DNA from: an uncultured Bacteroidales bacterium
GTDB lineage: Bacteria > Bacteroidota > Bacteroidia > Bacteroidales > UBA4417
Reading direction: 5' to 3'
Assembly (NCBI GenBank): GCA_903946925.1
Contig: CAJAXK010000103.1
Location: forward strand, 1-64,000
Length of the DNA: 64,000 nucleotides
In this document: piece by piece, positions 34,840 through 44,609 of the stretch
How positions within the stretch are numbered: the first letter of the stretch is position 1
Layout of the letters: each line of letters opens with the position of its first letter
Notes under the pieces: generated by a model
Told to the model about the DNA's origin: nothing
Databases searched by the model: none
The model's input: the letters and a program-made list of their open reading frames with translations, nothing else
Position numbers and translations under genes: made by a program

Positions 34840-37800
34840 TTAGTTAACAAACACTTTTTTAACCAACGTATTATCCTTGCTAATCACTTTTACTATATAA
34901 TTACCTGTTCGATTGAGGCCAATCTCATTCATGCCTTTTGCTGATGTTTGGGTCGAAATCAACTCACCTAGTACATTATAGACGAAAATATCGCCTTCAA
35001 CCCGGTCTTTGAAATTAACATAAACTGTTTTTCCGTAACTATATATAAGTGCAGTCGAACTTTCTATATCGTTTGTTGACAACGGGCCAAAATGTAGTAC
35101 AAAACGCTGCGCTGTTTCGCCTGGAATAAAGTTAAACGAATAGGAACTTTTCAACAAATCCGTAAGGATCCCAGTTTTAGTATCTTCCAGGGTTACCTTC
35201 GAAAACTCACCTGTTTTGGCAGCTTTGATACTAAAAAAACCTGCTTCAACTGCTGTAAATCCAACAGGAACATCGGATGTTGCGGGCAAACCATTAATTG
35301 CCAGTTTTTCACCCATTGGGGTTATTGAATAAATCTGCGGCAATTTAGAGTTTTTGGTGCTTATAATCTTATATGCATCAAATTGCCCATCATGCTCTAT
35401 ACCTGCTTGTTCATTGAAATAAACCAATGCCTGATCGGAGTAGTTTGATCCGGTTGCTTCGAGAATCAATAATTTCGGGTTCCCTGATTTGTAGAAATTG
35501 TTTGCTCCTGAATGTGAGCGTTGTGCATTACCCAGTTCAAATATCCCAGGTGCTGTTGCTTTTACAAAAAATCCTTGCATCGGAGGAACAAATTGCGAAT
35601 TGCTCTGACCTGGTATCCCTTTTATATAAGGAAGATAATTACTGGAAGCAGCATCAAGTACATAAACCACATTATCCATTCCTGCAGGGATAATAACATT
35701 TTCCCAATCCAGTGAAGACACAAATGGATTTCCCATCAAATTGTAACCGTCGCTACCAAAAGTGAATGACCTGGTTTTAGTTCCCAGGTTCAAGTCGCCG
35801 GTGAATGAAACAGTATTTGTAGTACTTAAGGTTGAATAAAGAGCATAGCCTTCCATTACGTTCAAAAGAGTAGCGTCACTTGTAATATCGGAAAACAAGG
35901 AAGAGGTTTCAGAGTAATTCTGCATGTACATACCCGAAAATACACCTGCTGTTGCAACCACAACAGGGGATGATACAAGATGCCAGTCATCGGTGCTTGG
36001 TGGAGGATCGCCAGTAAAATACCTTTGCACTGTTGCAGTACCGGATACGGTTAAAAATCCGTTATCCAGCAAAGTAGCAGTACCGGCAGCAGTTGACCCA
36101 AAAAGTATGTTATGACAGGTTCCGGCTGCCGAAAGTGTTGGATACCTTACTAATCCTGCTGGTATGGTTACATCAGTAAATGCGCCCGGTGTGGATGGGT
36201 TCCAGTTTCCAGGTATGGACCATTCGTTGCTTTCAGCACCTGTCCAGGTAGCAGAAGCAGGAGGTGAAAGTATTGTAACAGGTGTTGATGCTGAAGAGAG
36301 GTAGGAGTCGGCATAATTTACATAACCATCACCAGTAGTCCGCACTTTGAACGTATACGTCGAATCGGATATAAGCCCTGTTATGACTTTGGATGCTGTA
36401 GATTGGCCACTCACACTGGTTTGGCTGACGAAATTGTCGCGTTTGTAAACAAATACCTCATACCCTGTTGCGTTAAGTACTGGAGTCCAGTTTGCTGTAA
36501 ATCCGAAGCTTGTAATATCCGATGCCGCTCCTATTACAGGAACCGGAAGTGTAACCGGATTTGTAAGCCTTGTTATTACCTGGGCTATATTCATCCCACC
36601 ACCACCGGTGTTTCTTACCCTGAACTTGGTAGGGACAGACCTGCTGATAGGAATAACATATATTGAGTCATAACCCGAAGCCTTGCTTGCCGTGTTATAT
36701 GTGTATGTACCAATAGGAATCCATGTACTTGTACCTGCATTATACTCATCCAATGCAAAAGTTCTTTCGGCTGTGCCTGTATATGCATGCAATTCAATCT
36801 GTTCCACTGAATTTACTTCCGGAAAAACAACAACTCCTGCATTGGTGAGATTGTCGAGAGCAATATCGTTTATGTGTGTAAACCCTCTCCGGTCTTTTTT
36901 AGTAATGGCTCTGATAACTGCTTTTTCCATGACAAACCCGTTTATCGAACTTGATGGGAATAAGCCGTTTCCAGGAGTGGCACCTGCTGGAGTTCCCCAT
37001 GTTCCATCGCCAAAGTCGGTATGGATTGTATTTACAATACTATATGTCGTGATAAAAGTCGGCGATGCAGCTGAAGGTGACGAATCAAGGTATGTTACAC
37101 CATCTCCTTTTGCAATTACAACAAAAGTATAGGATGTGCCAAATGAGAGACCAGTAATTGCCAGGTTCGTGGTAGCCTGACCGGGAGCATTTGATGTGCT
37201 TACTAGCAATGTACCCAAATATACCTTAACATCATACCCAGTTGCATTGGCAACCCCAGTCCAGTTTGCTGTAAAACCGCTTGTTGTAATATCTGTTGCT
37301 ACTCCTACTGTTGGTTGTAAAAGCCCCAAGGTTGTAAATGCAGCCGATGCCGTAGAAGGATCTGAACTGGAATAACTAGTGCCATTGCCAATTGCTGTAA
37401 CCGTGTAAGTATAAGTAGTACCAGATGCAAGACCGGATATGGCCACACTTTCAGTTGCCTGCCCACTGGCATTGGTCGTACTTACAACTGTTGCTCCCGA
37501 ATAAACTTTAACGCTGTAACCGGTTGCATTAGCCACCTGGGTCCAGTTTGCAGTAAAGCCCGTAACCGCAATTGAAGATGCTGTCCCTACAACAGGCGAA
37601 GTGAGTTTAGGGATCTGTGTAAAAACTGCTTCAGCCCATGTTCTTGATACCCTGACCCCACCAATATTATATTTCATACTTGAGGTGCCTTGAGCCCTGA
37701 CCCACAAATTATTAAGGGAAGTTCTGGCTGTACCGGAATTGTCCGAAATATCGGCTACAGGTTCAGTACCGGAAATGATTGGATTTATAAAAATGGAAGA

Positions 37801-38376
37801 AAATTGAGTAGAAAAATCATATTTCAAAACTATAAGAATGACCTCATTAACATTAGCAAATTCGGTAGAAGCCCATTTAACATCACCACCTGACTGGCTT
37901 GATCGGGTAGTACCAAATCTAAATGAAGTAGTTGTTACAACCCCTTTACCAACATAAACCTTTGGGCCTGCACTAGTTCCGGTTGACATTCCAAAAACCT
38001 CTGAATTAGTTTGATTTTGGATTACACCGGCTTTATACATGAAAGTTAAATAAATCGGACCTGTTGAGATAGGAGTTGCAGTAAAAGGCTTTAAAGAGTA
38101 GTAGCTAGTGGCATTAGTAATATCGGAATTCATTATTTTTCCTGTACCAGATAGATAATATATTCCTCCCGAATTTGAGTACGACAAGGCTGGTGAAACA
38201 GTTGGATCTAGTATATTCCTTCCTGTTCCAGCAAGTAAAGTTCCTGAAGTTGTCCAACCAGGTGCAGAAGCCAGATTTGGAACTGTATAATCAAAGGTTT
38301 CATCCAGCAGTACTTGTCCGAAAGTACTCGTAATCAACGAGAACAGGGCAATCATTAAAGTAAAGTTTTTTTTCAT
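34840..38376 (-). CDS. Giant secreted multidomain surface protein (shared module, fibronectin III repeats, T9SS domain)
   Basis: The 1178-residue protein has a signal peptide and the shared module (about 20-250, LLDETFDYTVPNL and YLTFMYKAGVIQNQTNSEV). Two FnIII domains (252-440), the 160-residue module (445-605) and a third FnIII (605-700) follow. The C-terminal half opens WTGAESNEWSIPGNWNPS and continues as a surface-type repeat region (HNILFGSTAAGTATLLDNG, YNLMGNPFVSSLDW). A T9SS-type end covers about 1105-1178 (GDIFVYNVLGELISTQTS). No catalytic signature is visible. It is preceded by block copy 3 in the region divergent from the HTCS gene, so it is a strong candidate target of that regulator. 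Confidence 0.72.
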   Translation of the reverse strand: MKKNFTLMIALFSLITSTFGQVLLDETFDYTVPNLASAPGWTTSGTLLAGTGRNILDPTVSPALSYSNSGGIYYLSGTGKIMNSDITNATSYYSLKPFTATPISTGPIYLTFMYKAGVIQNQTNSEVFGMSTGTSAGPKVYVGKGVVTTTSFRFGTTRSSQSGGDVKWASTEFANVNEVILIVLKYDFSTQFSSIFINPIISGTEPVADISDNSGTARTSLNNLWVRAQGTSSMKYNIGGVRVSRTWAEAVFTQIPKLTSPVVGTASSIAVTGFTANWTQVANATGYSVKVYSGATVVSTTNASGQATESVAISGLASGTTYTYTVTAIGNGTSYSSSDPSTASAAFTTLGLLQPTVGVATDITTSGFTANWTGVANATGYDVKVYLGTLLVSTSNAPGQATTNLAITGLSFGTSYTFVVIAKGDGVTYLDSSPSAASPTFITTYSIVNTIHTDFGDGTWGTPAGATPGNGLFPSSSINGFVMEKAVIRAITKKDRRGFTHINDIALDNLTNAGVVVFPEVNSVEQIELHAYTGTAERTFALDEYNAGTSTWIPIGTYTYNTASKASGYDSIYVIPISRSVPTKFRVRNTGGGGMNIAQVITRLTNPVTLPVPVIGAASDITSFGFTANWTPVLNATGYEVFVYKRDNFVSQTSVSGQSTASKVITGLISDSTYTFKVRTTGDGYVNYADSYLSSASTPVTILSPPASATWTGAESNEWSIPGNWNPSTPGAFTDVTIPAGLVRYPTLSAAGTCHNILFGSTAAGTATLLDNGFLTVSGTATVQRYFTGDPPPSTDDWHLVSSPVVVATAGVFSGMYMQNYSETSSLFSDITSDATLLNVMEGYALYSTLSTTNTVSFTGDLNLGTKTRSFTFGSDGYNLMGNPFVSSLDWENVIIPAGMDNVVYVLDAASSNYLPYIKGIPGQSNSQFVPPMQGFFVKATAPGIFELGNAQRSHSGANNFYKSGNPKLLILEATGSNYSDQALVYFNEQAGIEHDGQFDAYKIISTKNSKLPQIYSITPMGEKLAINGLPATSDVPVGFTAVEAGFFSIKAAKTGEFSKVTLEDTKTGILTDLLKSSYSFNFIPGETAQRFVLHFGPLSTNDIESSTALIYSYGKTVYVNFKDRVEGDIFVYNVLGELISTQTSAKGMNEIGLNRTGNYIVKVISKDNTLVKKVFVN

Positions 38377-38707
38377 ACTTTTTGGTTTAATCGGTTTTAT
38401 GGTTGGTTGATTTGGTTTCTAAGATTACGTAGCAGAATAATAAAATTATACAGAATAAACCAGCTATTATAGAAGTTATCAGCCTCGTTTTTAAATAAAT
38501 AGGTCAAAATAAAACTTATCAATCAAATTGAATGATAATTGAAAAGGCATTTCCACCTAAAAAAGAGGAATAGCTGAAATAAATTGCTTATTTTTGAAAA
38601 TATTTCCGACTGATACCCGGTTCCTCAAATTTCAAGGAACAACTTTTGGACAAAAAGATCAGCTTTGCCCCTTCTTAAGGGCATTTTAGAACCCAAAACA
38701 CAAACAC
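38377..38707. other. Divergent intergenic region between the 1178-residue surface protein and the HTCS gene
   Basis: This 331-bp region holds regulatory block copy 3 at 38435-38541. The last 165 bp before the HTCS start show no clear promoter box. Confidence 0.6.
38435..38541 (-). promoter_or_regulatory. HTCS-type regulatory block, copy 3
   Basis: GAATAATAAAATTATA (38435-38450), a TTATCAGCCTCG element from 38476 and a near-perfect palindrome (38516-38538, one arm mismatch) recur with the same 41- and 40-bp spacings. It ends 58 bp before the start at 38376 and lies 167 bp from the divergent HTCS start, so autoregulation is also possible. Confidence 0.75.
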
Positions 38708-41700
38708 ATGCGAATACATATACTCCTGCTGGCCTTTATTTTTTCGTTTTGCGGCTTTTCGTTTGCAACCATTCCCGATAATATTAATTTTTCGTTTCGT
38801 AGGATTTCCCCTGTGGGCGGATTTACGTATGGGTCGATAAATTCCATCTGCGAGGATGCGAATGGCTTTATTTGGTTTGGCACAATTCATGGCTTATACC
38901 GTTACAATTCGGTTGATGTACAGAAATTCCTGCATAGCCCACAAGATTCTACCTCTATTCCCGACAATTCGATTCGCACCATTTTTCTTGATTCGTCGGG
39001 AACGCTTTGGATTGGTACTGCCCAAGGGGTTTGTATTTACGATAATGATAAAGACCAGTTTATTACACTCAAATTTAGGGATAAATCGGGGGAAAGCCTG
39101 GGGAATAATATCCGTGATATTTTTGAAGGCAAGGATAAAAACATCTACCTCCTTAGCAACACCATGTTGGGGAAATACAATAAGGAAACCAAAAAGTTTG
39201 AAAAAATAGTGGTTGCAAAATCCACAACTGAGAATTTTGCCTGTGCTAATTACGATTCGAAAGGGCGGTTTTGGATTGGTGGGGCTAACGGGACCGTTTG
39301 GATGCTTGAAGCAACAGACCAAAAATTACGTGTGTTTTGCCATCATCAGTCGGAATTGATACGGAAGTTATTTTCCGATGAAACAGGGCTTTGGATTGGA
39401 TATGATTTGTCGGGGCTTGATTTTGTTGGATTTCAGGGAAATTTGATACGGCATTATGGTAGCAATCCCAACGATACATATAAAATCAATCACAACCGTG
39501 TCCGCGATATCAATAAAGATGAGGCCGGGCGGATATGGATTTCGACATACAAAGGCATTTCGATTATCAATAATGGCAAAAGTTATAATATCCTTCCGAA
39601 AGAAATTTCCGGTTTGCCCTATAACAGTATCTATAAAATATTCCGCGATTCAAAAAACGGCATCTGGATTGGAACCTGGTCGGGTGGACTTGCTTACAGA
39701 TCCGATTTCGATAACCGGTTTTTTCATTTTCGAAAAGATCAGACCGATTCGGAAATGGAGGACGAATTTGTGAGTTCGTTTGCCGAAAAATCGGACAAAA
39801 CTGTTCTGATAGGAACCGAATTTGGTAACCTTAATCTTCTCGACCGGGAATCAAATAAAATGATCAACGTCCCTTTTAAAACAGAAAACGGGAAAAAATT
39901 TGAAAATATCAAGTCGTTGTACTTCGACAAGGAAACAGAAACCCTTTGGGTGGGCACATTTTTGGAAGGTTTGTGGTATCAGACTAAAAATGACAATACT
40001 TTACATGAACTGAAAAAATTTAATCAAGATAGAATAAGCATATATGCGCTTGCCAAATCAGGCATCAACTTGTGGATTGGCACTTTTGGCAAAGGACTAT
40101 ACCATTACAACACCCAAACAGGCATAATGAAACAGTATGTTCAAGTAGCACGTAATGCAAAGTCGTTAAGCAATAACCAAATACGCTCAATTATTAGCGA
40201 CAATGAAAACGGAATCTGGATTGGGACTAAAAATGGATTAAATTATTTCGACCCAAAAACCGCAGAATTTCAACGATTTATGAACTTGCCTAATGCCACC
40301 AATTGTATCAGCAACGACGAAATACTATCCTTGTATCAGGATCGCAAAGGTAAAATCTGGATTGGAACCAGTGGGGGCGGCTTGAACAAATACGATAAAA
40401 AAACAGGGAAATTCGAGTCGTTTGGGGTAAAGGATGGCTTATCGGGTAACGATGTGTACGGAATACAGGAAGACCAAAATGGAATACTCTGGATAAGTAC
40501 CGAAAATGGCATCTCAAGCATTGATCCGATAAAGAAAACGATACGGAATTTTTACAGGGAAGATGAACTTAAAGGCAACCAATTCAATCCGGGAGCGGTA
40601 TTTCAAACCAGCTCAGGCGAAATACTTTTTGGCAACACTAAAGGGTTCACGCTTTTTACTCCGGGGCAGATGAAAACCAACCCTATTCCACCAAAGGTTA
40701 TCCTAACCTCCCTATCAATCAACAATTTGGCTGTAACCAACCATACTGAAGGATCACCATTGACAAAATCACTTCAAAATGAAGACATCCTGAAACTTAC
40801 ATTCGATCAAAATTCGCTCACTTTTAATTTTGTGGCCAATAATTTTTTACTACCTGCCAAAAACCAGTTTAAATATAGGTTGATGAATTACGATAATAAA
40901 TGGGTGGAAGCAGGAACACAAAACTATGCGGCCTTCACTAAAATCCCTCCAGGGGATTATGTGTTCGAGGTAATTGCTTGTAACAACGACAATTTGTGGA
41001 GCAACACACCTACTCGTTTGAAGATCAGTATTTCGCCGCCTTTTTGGTTGGCGTGGTATGCCAAACTGATTTATATATTGGCCGTTTCCTTAGCTTTCTA
41101 TTATGTCCGCAAGGAAGTGGTTGCCCGTCAGAAGTTTAAAAAGGAACTCTTGCTCGAACGCCTGCGGCACGAATCGGAAGCCCAGTTGCAGGAAATGAAG
41201 CTAAGGTTTTTTACAAATATTTCGCATGAATTCAGGACGCCACTTACACTTATTTCGTCGCCAATAAACCTGTTGATCGAAAAATTCAAGCTGGAACCTT
41301 CAGTAAAGGAACATCTACTCACCATGCGGCGCAATTCGGACCGCCTGTTACGATTGGTGAACCAACTGATTGATATTCGCAAAATCGAATTGGGGAAAGC
41401 CGTTTTTCAGCCACAACACACAGATCTTATACACTTATGCCGAAACGTGATCAGTTGTTTCGAAATGGAGGCTGTTGACAAACAAATACGTTTGCTTTTT
41501 AATCCCGAAATTGAATTGTTGATCTTGCCTCTTGATGCAGAAAAGGCGGAAAAAATATTCTTCAATATCCTTTCGAATGCAATGAAATTTACTCCCGAAA
41601 AGGGGACAATCGGCATCACCGTTTATTCGACCCATTCAGATGAAAATGCTGACGAAAACCTTGTTGTAGGTGAACAAATTCAAGGTAATATGATTTGTGT

Positions 41701-42787
41701 CGAATTTTCGGACAACGGGCCTGGTATAGCACCGGAGGATCTCAAATTAATATTCGAACGCTTCGAACAAGGCAAAAAACACCAATCGTCAGGCACTGGG
41801 ATTGGTTTACACATTGCTCACGAGTACATAAAAATGCACAAAGGCAACATAAGGGTGAAATCAAAAATTGGGACTGGTTCAACTTTTACCATCAGTTTTC
41901 CGTTTAACGAAGAGCTTGATCCGAAAAAAGAATGGAAAGCAGCAAGTGATTTTAACCCTCAGTTTAATGTTCTGGCCGAACCAAACAGTTTCCGTCCACC
42001 ACATGAAGAAAAGGAAAAAACATATACCATCCTTATTGTTGAGGATAATTATGACCTTAGGAATTACCTAAAAAACCTGTTAAACCAGCAATACCATATT
42101 GTTACTGCGCCAAATGGCAAGCAAGGCCTCGAAACTGCCCTGACCATACTTCCCGAATTGGTTATTACCGATGTGATGATGCCACAGATGGATGGTTTGG
42201 AATTATGCCGGCAGCTAAAAGACAATATTTTAAGCAGCCATATTCCTGTAATAATGCTTACCGCCTTTAGCGATTCCGAAAAACAAATCGGTGGGTTGAA
42301 AACTGGTGCCGATGCTTATATCACCAAGCCTTTTGATGAAAATATCCTGATGGCGCAAATCGAAAATTTAATTTCATCGAGGGCAAAACTCAGGGAAGTA
42401 TTCTCTGTTTCCGATACTGCCTGGGCCGAAGGAATGGATGTGATGTTTTCGGATAAAATGCTGATTGAAAAAGCCACGGCTATTGTGGAAAAACATTTAA
42501 GCGACAAATCTTTTGTAATTGATAATCTTGCCTCTAACATTGGAATCAGCACAAGTTCCCTTTACCGGAAATTGAAAATGCTTACCAACCAATCGCCAAC
42601 CGAGTTTGTGAGGTATATCCGACTAAAGAAAGCAATCAAGCTTATGAACGATGGGAACACAAATGTGGATGAAATTGGTTTCGCAGTTGGTTTCAATTCC
42701 CACTCCTATTTTACGAGCAGTTTCAAGAAACAATTTGGGATAACACCTTCCGATTATATTATCGATCTGAAGACGAAAAAGAAATAA
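38708..42787 (+). CDS. Hybrid two-component system (HTCS) sensor-regulator of the PUL
   Basis: The 1359-residue one-protein phosphorelay has a signal peptide (1-20). A periplasmic two-bladed propeller made of Reg_prop repeats follows (many copies of the IWIGT type, about 40-640), then a Y_Y_Y domain (about 690-775: FKYRLMNYDNKWVEAG) and one membrane helix (about 780-800). The HisKA domain has His840 in NISHEFRTPLTLI, the HATPase carries NAMKFTPEKG, DNGPGIAPEDL and GTGIGLHIAHEY, the receiver has Asp1155 in ITDVMMPQMDG, and an AraC HTH lies at about 1255-1359 (GFNSHSYFTSSFKKQFGITPSDY). HTCSs bind the oligosaccharide directly in the periplasm and activate the PUL. It is divergent from the adhesin genes, and repeated operator-like blocks mark its likely targets. 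Confidence 0.95.
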   Translation: MRIHILLLAFIFSFCGFSFATIPDNINFSFRRISPVGGFTYGSINSICEDANGFIWFGTIHGLYRYNSVDVQKFLHSPQDSTSIPDNSIRTIFLDSSGTLWIGTAQGVCIYDNDKDQFITLKFRDKSGESLGNNIRDIFEGKDKNIYLLSNTMLGKYNKETKKFEKIVVAKSTTENFACANYDSKGRFWIGGANGTVWMLEATDQKLRVFCHHQSELIRKLFSDETGLWIGYDLSGLDFVGFQGNLIRHYGSNPNDTYKINHNRVRDINKDEAGRIWISTYKGISIINNGKSYNILPKEISGLPYNSIYKIFRDSKNGIWIGTWSGGLAYRSDFDNRFFHFRKDQTDSEMEDEFVSSFAEKSDKTVLIGTEFGNLNLLDRESNKMINVPFKTENGKKFENIKSLYFDKETETLWVGTFLEGLWYQTKNDNTLHELKKFNQDRISIYALAKSGINLWIGTFGKGLYHYNTQTGIMKQYVQVARNAKSLSNNQIRSIISDNENGIWIGTKNGLNYFDPKTAEFQRFMNLPNATNCISNDEILSLYQDRKGKIWIGTSGGGLNKYDKKTGKFESFGVKDGLSGNDVYGIQEDQNGILWISTENGISSIDPIKKTIRNFYREDELKGNQFNPGAVFQTSSGEILFGNTKGFTLFTPGQMKTNPIPPKVILTSLSINNLAVTNHTEGSPLTKSLQNEDILKLTFDQNSLTFNFVANNFLLPAKNQFKYRLMNYDNKWVEAGTQNYAAFTKIPPGDYVFEVIACNNDNLWSNTPTRLKISISPPFWLAWYAKLIYILAVSLAFYYVRKEVVARQKFKKELLLERLRHESEAQLQEMKLRFFTNISHEFRTPLTLISSPINLLIEKFKLEPSVKEHLLTMRRNSDRLLRLVNQLIDIRKIELGKAVFQPQHTDLIHLCRNVISCFEMEAVDKQIRLLFNPEIELLILPLDAEKAEKIFFNILSNAMKFTPEKGTIGITVYSTHSDENADENLVVGEQIQGNMICVEFSDNGPGIAPEDLKLIFERFEQGKKHQSSGTGIGLHIAHEYIKMHKGNIRVKSKIGTGSTFTISFPFNEELDPKKEWKAASDFNPQFNVLAEPNSFRPPHEEKEKTYTILIVEDNYDLRNYLKNLLNQQYHIVTAPNGKQGLETALTILPELVITDVMMPQMDGLELCRQLKDNILSSHIPVIMLTAFSDSEKQIGGLKTGADAYITKPFDENILMAQIENLISSRAKLREVFSVSDTAWAEGMDVMFSDKMLIEKATAIVEKHLSDKSFVIDNLASNIGISTSSLYRKLKMLTNQSPTEFVRYIRLKKAIKLMNDGNTNVDEIGFAVGFNSHSYFTSSFKKQFGITPSDYIIDLKTKKK

Positions 42788-42832
42788 TCCCTTTTAAGTA
42801 AATTAAGGGGTGTTTGAGTTTTTCAATGAGTA

Positions 42833-42860
42833 CCCTCCCCAACCTTGCTTTCAGGGAGGG
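42833..42860. terminator. GC-rich hairpin between the convergent HTCS and oxidoreductase genes
   Basis: CCCTCCC (42833-42839) pairs with GGGAGGG (42854-42860), 45 bp after the HTCS stop. No U-run follows on either strand, so this is only a candidate bidirectional terminator. Confidence 0.35.
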
Positions 42861-42999
42861 AGTAATTTGTACAATTTTGAAGTTCATTCAAATAATGAAA
42901 AATAATCCTTACCCCTTTCCTCCCCCTGATCCATATCGCTAACAGGACAAGGGAAGAGAGAGGGTGTAAAAAAGCAAAAGGATAAATTTTAAACCGTCA

Positions 43000-44358
43000 C
43001 TAAAATTTAAAAACCGTATTCCCGGCCATTACTTCCTGGTTCTTTTCGTAGAAAGTAACCTTTAGTCCGGTACGGAGTGCTGCGGTGGTCATTATATTAG
43101 CTATTGAATGATTGTAACCGGCCTCGATAGGAGCATTCGGGGTTTTGCGACTGCGAACACATTCCATCCAATTACGTACATGCGCTGCCGACATTGGATC
43201 GGCCGACATATTCGCAGCAGTAGCCGTTTTCATTCCTCTCGATGGCAGTTCAAATTCTTCCAGAAGGAAAGGCTGCATCCCCATGGCATCAGCATAATTT
43301 TTAGTTAACCCGCCTTCAGGAGTTATTTTATTGGTATCGAGGTTCAGCATTCCTCCATTCGAATAATACAATTCCTTAATTCCTCCTGCCGAATTATGCA
43401 TACGCGACGAATACACTACCTGGAAATCCTGCGTCGGGTCATTCATCTTTCCATATTCGAAAACAGCGGTCATGGTATCGGCATTTTTTCGTCCGTCGTT
43501 CCACATGTAAATACCTCCGTTGGCCACAACGCTTTTGGGATACGAAAGCCCTGTAAACCAGTGAACTGTATCAATCTGGTGCGACATCCACTGGCCTGGA
43601 ATACCGGAAGAGAAAGGCCAGAACAAACGGTATTCGCAATATATTCGTGGATCCCATTCTACCTTGGGGCGATTCAATAAGAAACGATTCCAGTCGATAT
43701 CTTCTTTTTGAATTTCCTGTATAAGTTTCGGTAGTCTCCATCGGCCGGGCTGATTCACATTCCACGACATTTCGACCATGGTTATTTTGCCGAATTTGCC
43801 CGATTTTATATACTCGTTGGCTGCAATGTAATTATTCCCGCTCCGGCGTTGTGAACCAATCTGTATGATTCGTCCCGAATTTTCAAAAGCTGCAAGCACC
43901 TGCCGGGCATCTTCCATGGTTTCGGCAAACGGTTTTTCAACATAGGCATCGCAACCAGCTTTTATTGCTTCGACGGTGTGAAGTGCATGTGCAAAGTCGG
44001 GTGTGCTTATAATTACTGCATCCACCATGTTTTTTGCATACAATTCTTCATTGTTTCGGGTTGTGATAATTTTTTTCTGGTAATTCTTTTCGAAATACGC
44101 CACGGCTTCGTCACGACGGCGGCTCCATAAATCCGATACTGCCACGATTTCGAAATTCAACTCATCGGCTACGCTCATGAAAGCGGGTATCAAGGTATCC
44201 TTGGCACGGTTCGAAAACCCAATAAGGCCAACACGTATTTTATCGTTGGCTCCGATCGGGTTTCGGAATAAGGGAGAACCCATTATCGATTCACTTAATG
44301 CAAAACCAATTGTTCCTATTCCGGCTTTTTTTATAAAATCTCTTCTTGAATTTTCCAT
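43000..44358 (-). CDS. Tat-exported Gfo/Idh/MocA-family sugar oxidoreductase
   Basis: The 452-residue protein starts with a twin-arginine signal (SRRDFIKKAGIGTIGFAL). An NAD(P) Rossmann domain follows (VGLIGFSNRAKDTL, 43-56), with the EKPFAET motif (Glu141-Lys142-Pro143) that carries the conserved catalytic Lys, and a C-terminal Gfo/Idh substrate domain. Tat export fits a folded, cofactor-loaded periplasmic enzyme. Family members oxidise or reduce sugars, often at C3. With the adjacent DUF1080 and isomerase-fold genes this resembles the 3-keto-glycoside pathways known in Bacteroides, where such an enzyme oxidises C3-OH of glycosides. It is 251 bp downstream of the DUF1080 gene, a gap partly filled by repeats. 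Confidence 0.85.
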   Translation of the reverse strand: MENSRRDFIKKAGIGTIGFALSESIMGSPLFRNPIGANDKIRVGLIGFSNRAKDTLIPAFMSVADELNFEIVAVSDLWSRRRDEAVAYFEKNYQKKIITTRNNEELYAKNMVDAVIISTPDFAHALHTVEAIKAGCDAYVEKPFAETMEDARQVLAAFENSGRIIQIGSQRRSGNNYIAANEYIKSGKFGKITMVEMSWNVNQPGRWRLPKLIQEIQKEDIDWNRFLLNRPKVEWDPRIYCEYRLFWPFSSGIPGQWMSHQIDTVHWFTGLSYPKSVVANGGIYMWNDGRKNADTMTAVFEYGKMNDPTQDFQVVYSSRMHNSAGGIKELYYSNGGMLNLDTNKITPEGGLTKNYADAMGMQPFLLEEFELPSRGMKTATAANMSADPMSAAHVRNWMECVRSRKTPNAPIEAGYNHSIANIMTTAALRTGLKVTFYEKNQEVMAGNTVFKF

Positions 44359-44450
44359 TTTCGGATGTTTTTATGTTTAAAGCACCAAAAGGTATAACTA
44401 CTAAAATCAGTACTTATTAGCGGTTGTTTTTAATCTTGATTCACTTAAAA

Positions 44451-44530
44451 TGTACGAATTACAAATTACGACTTACGATATTTTTTCAGCGAGTTAAACT
44501 TGTCAATCGTAATTCGTACATCGTAAATAA
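44451..44530. repeat. Intergenic ACGAATTAC-type word repeat with inverted ends
   Basis: TGTACGAATTAC (44451-44462) is perfectly inverted at 44509-44520 (GTAATTCGTACA). Variants of the word (AAATTACGA, CTTACGA, CGTAAAT) fill the flanks. It lies upstream of the oxidoreductase and may form a long-range hairpin; no promoter was recognised in the same gap. Confidence 0.6.
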
Positions 44531-44609
44531 AATTAAAACTTGACTCAACTGACAGCCTCTCACTAATTATTTAAATTTTCTTTCCGCCTGAACTTTCCAT
44601 AGAGTGAAT

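Noticed and set aside
36683-37132. 149-codon plus-strand frame inside the 1178-residue surface protein
   Set aside because: Equivalent shadow frames occur in the paralogous genes because the coding strand is conserved; there is no independent support.
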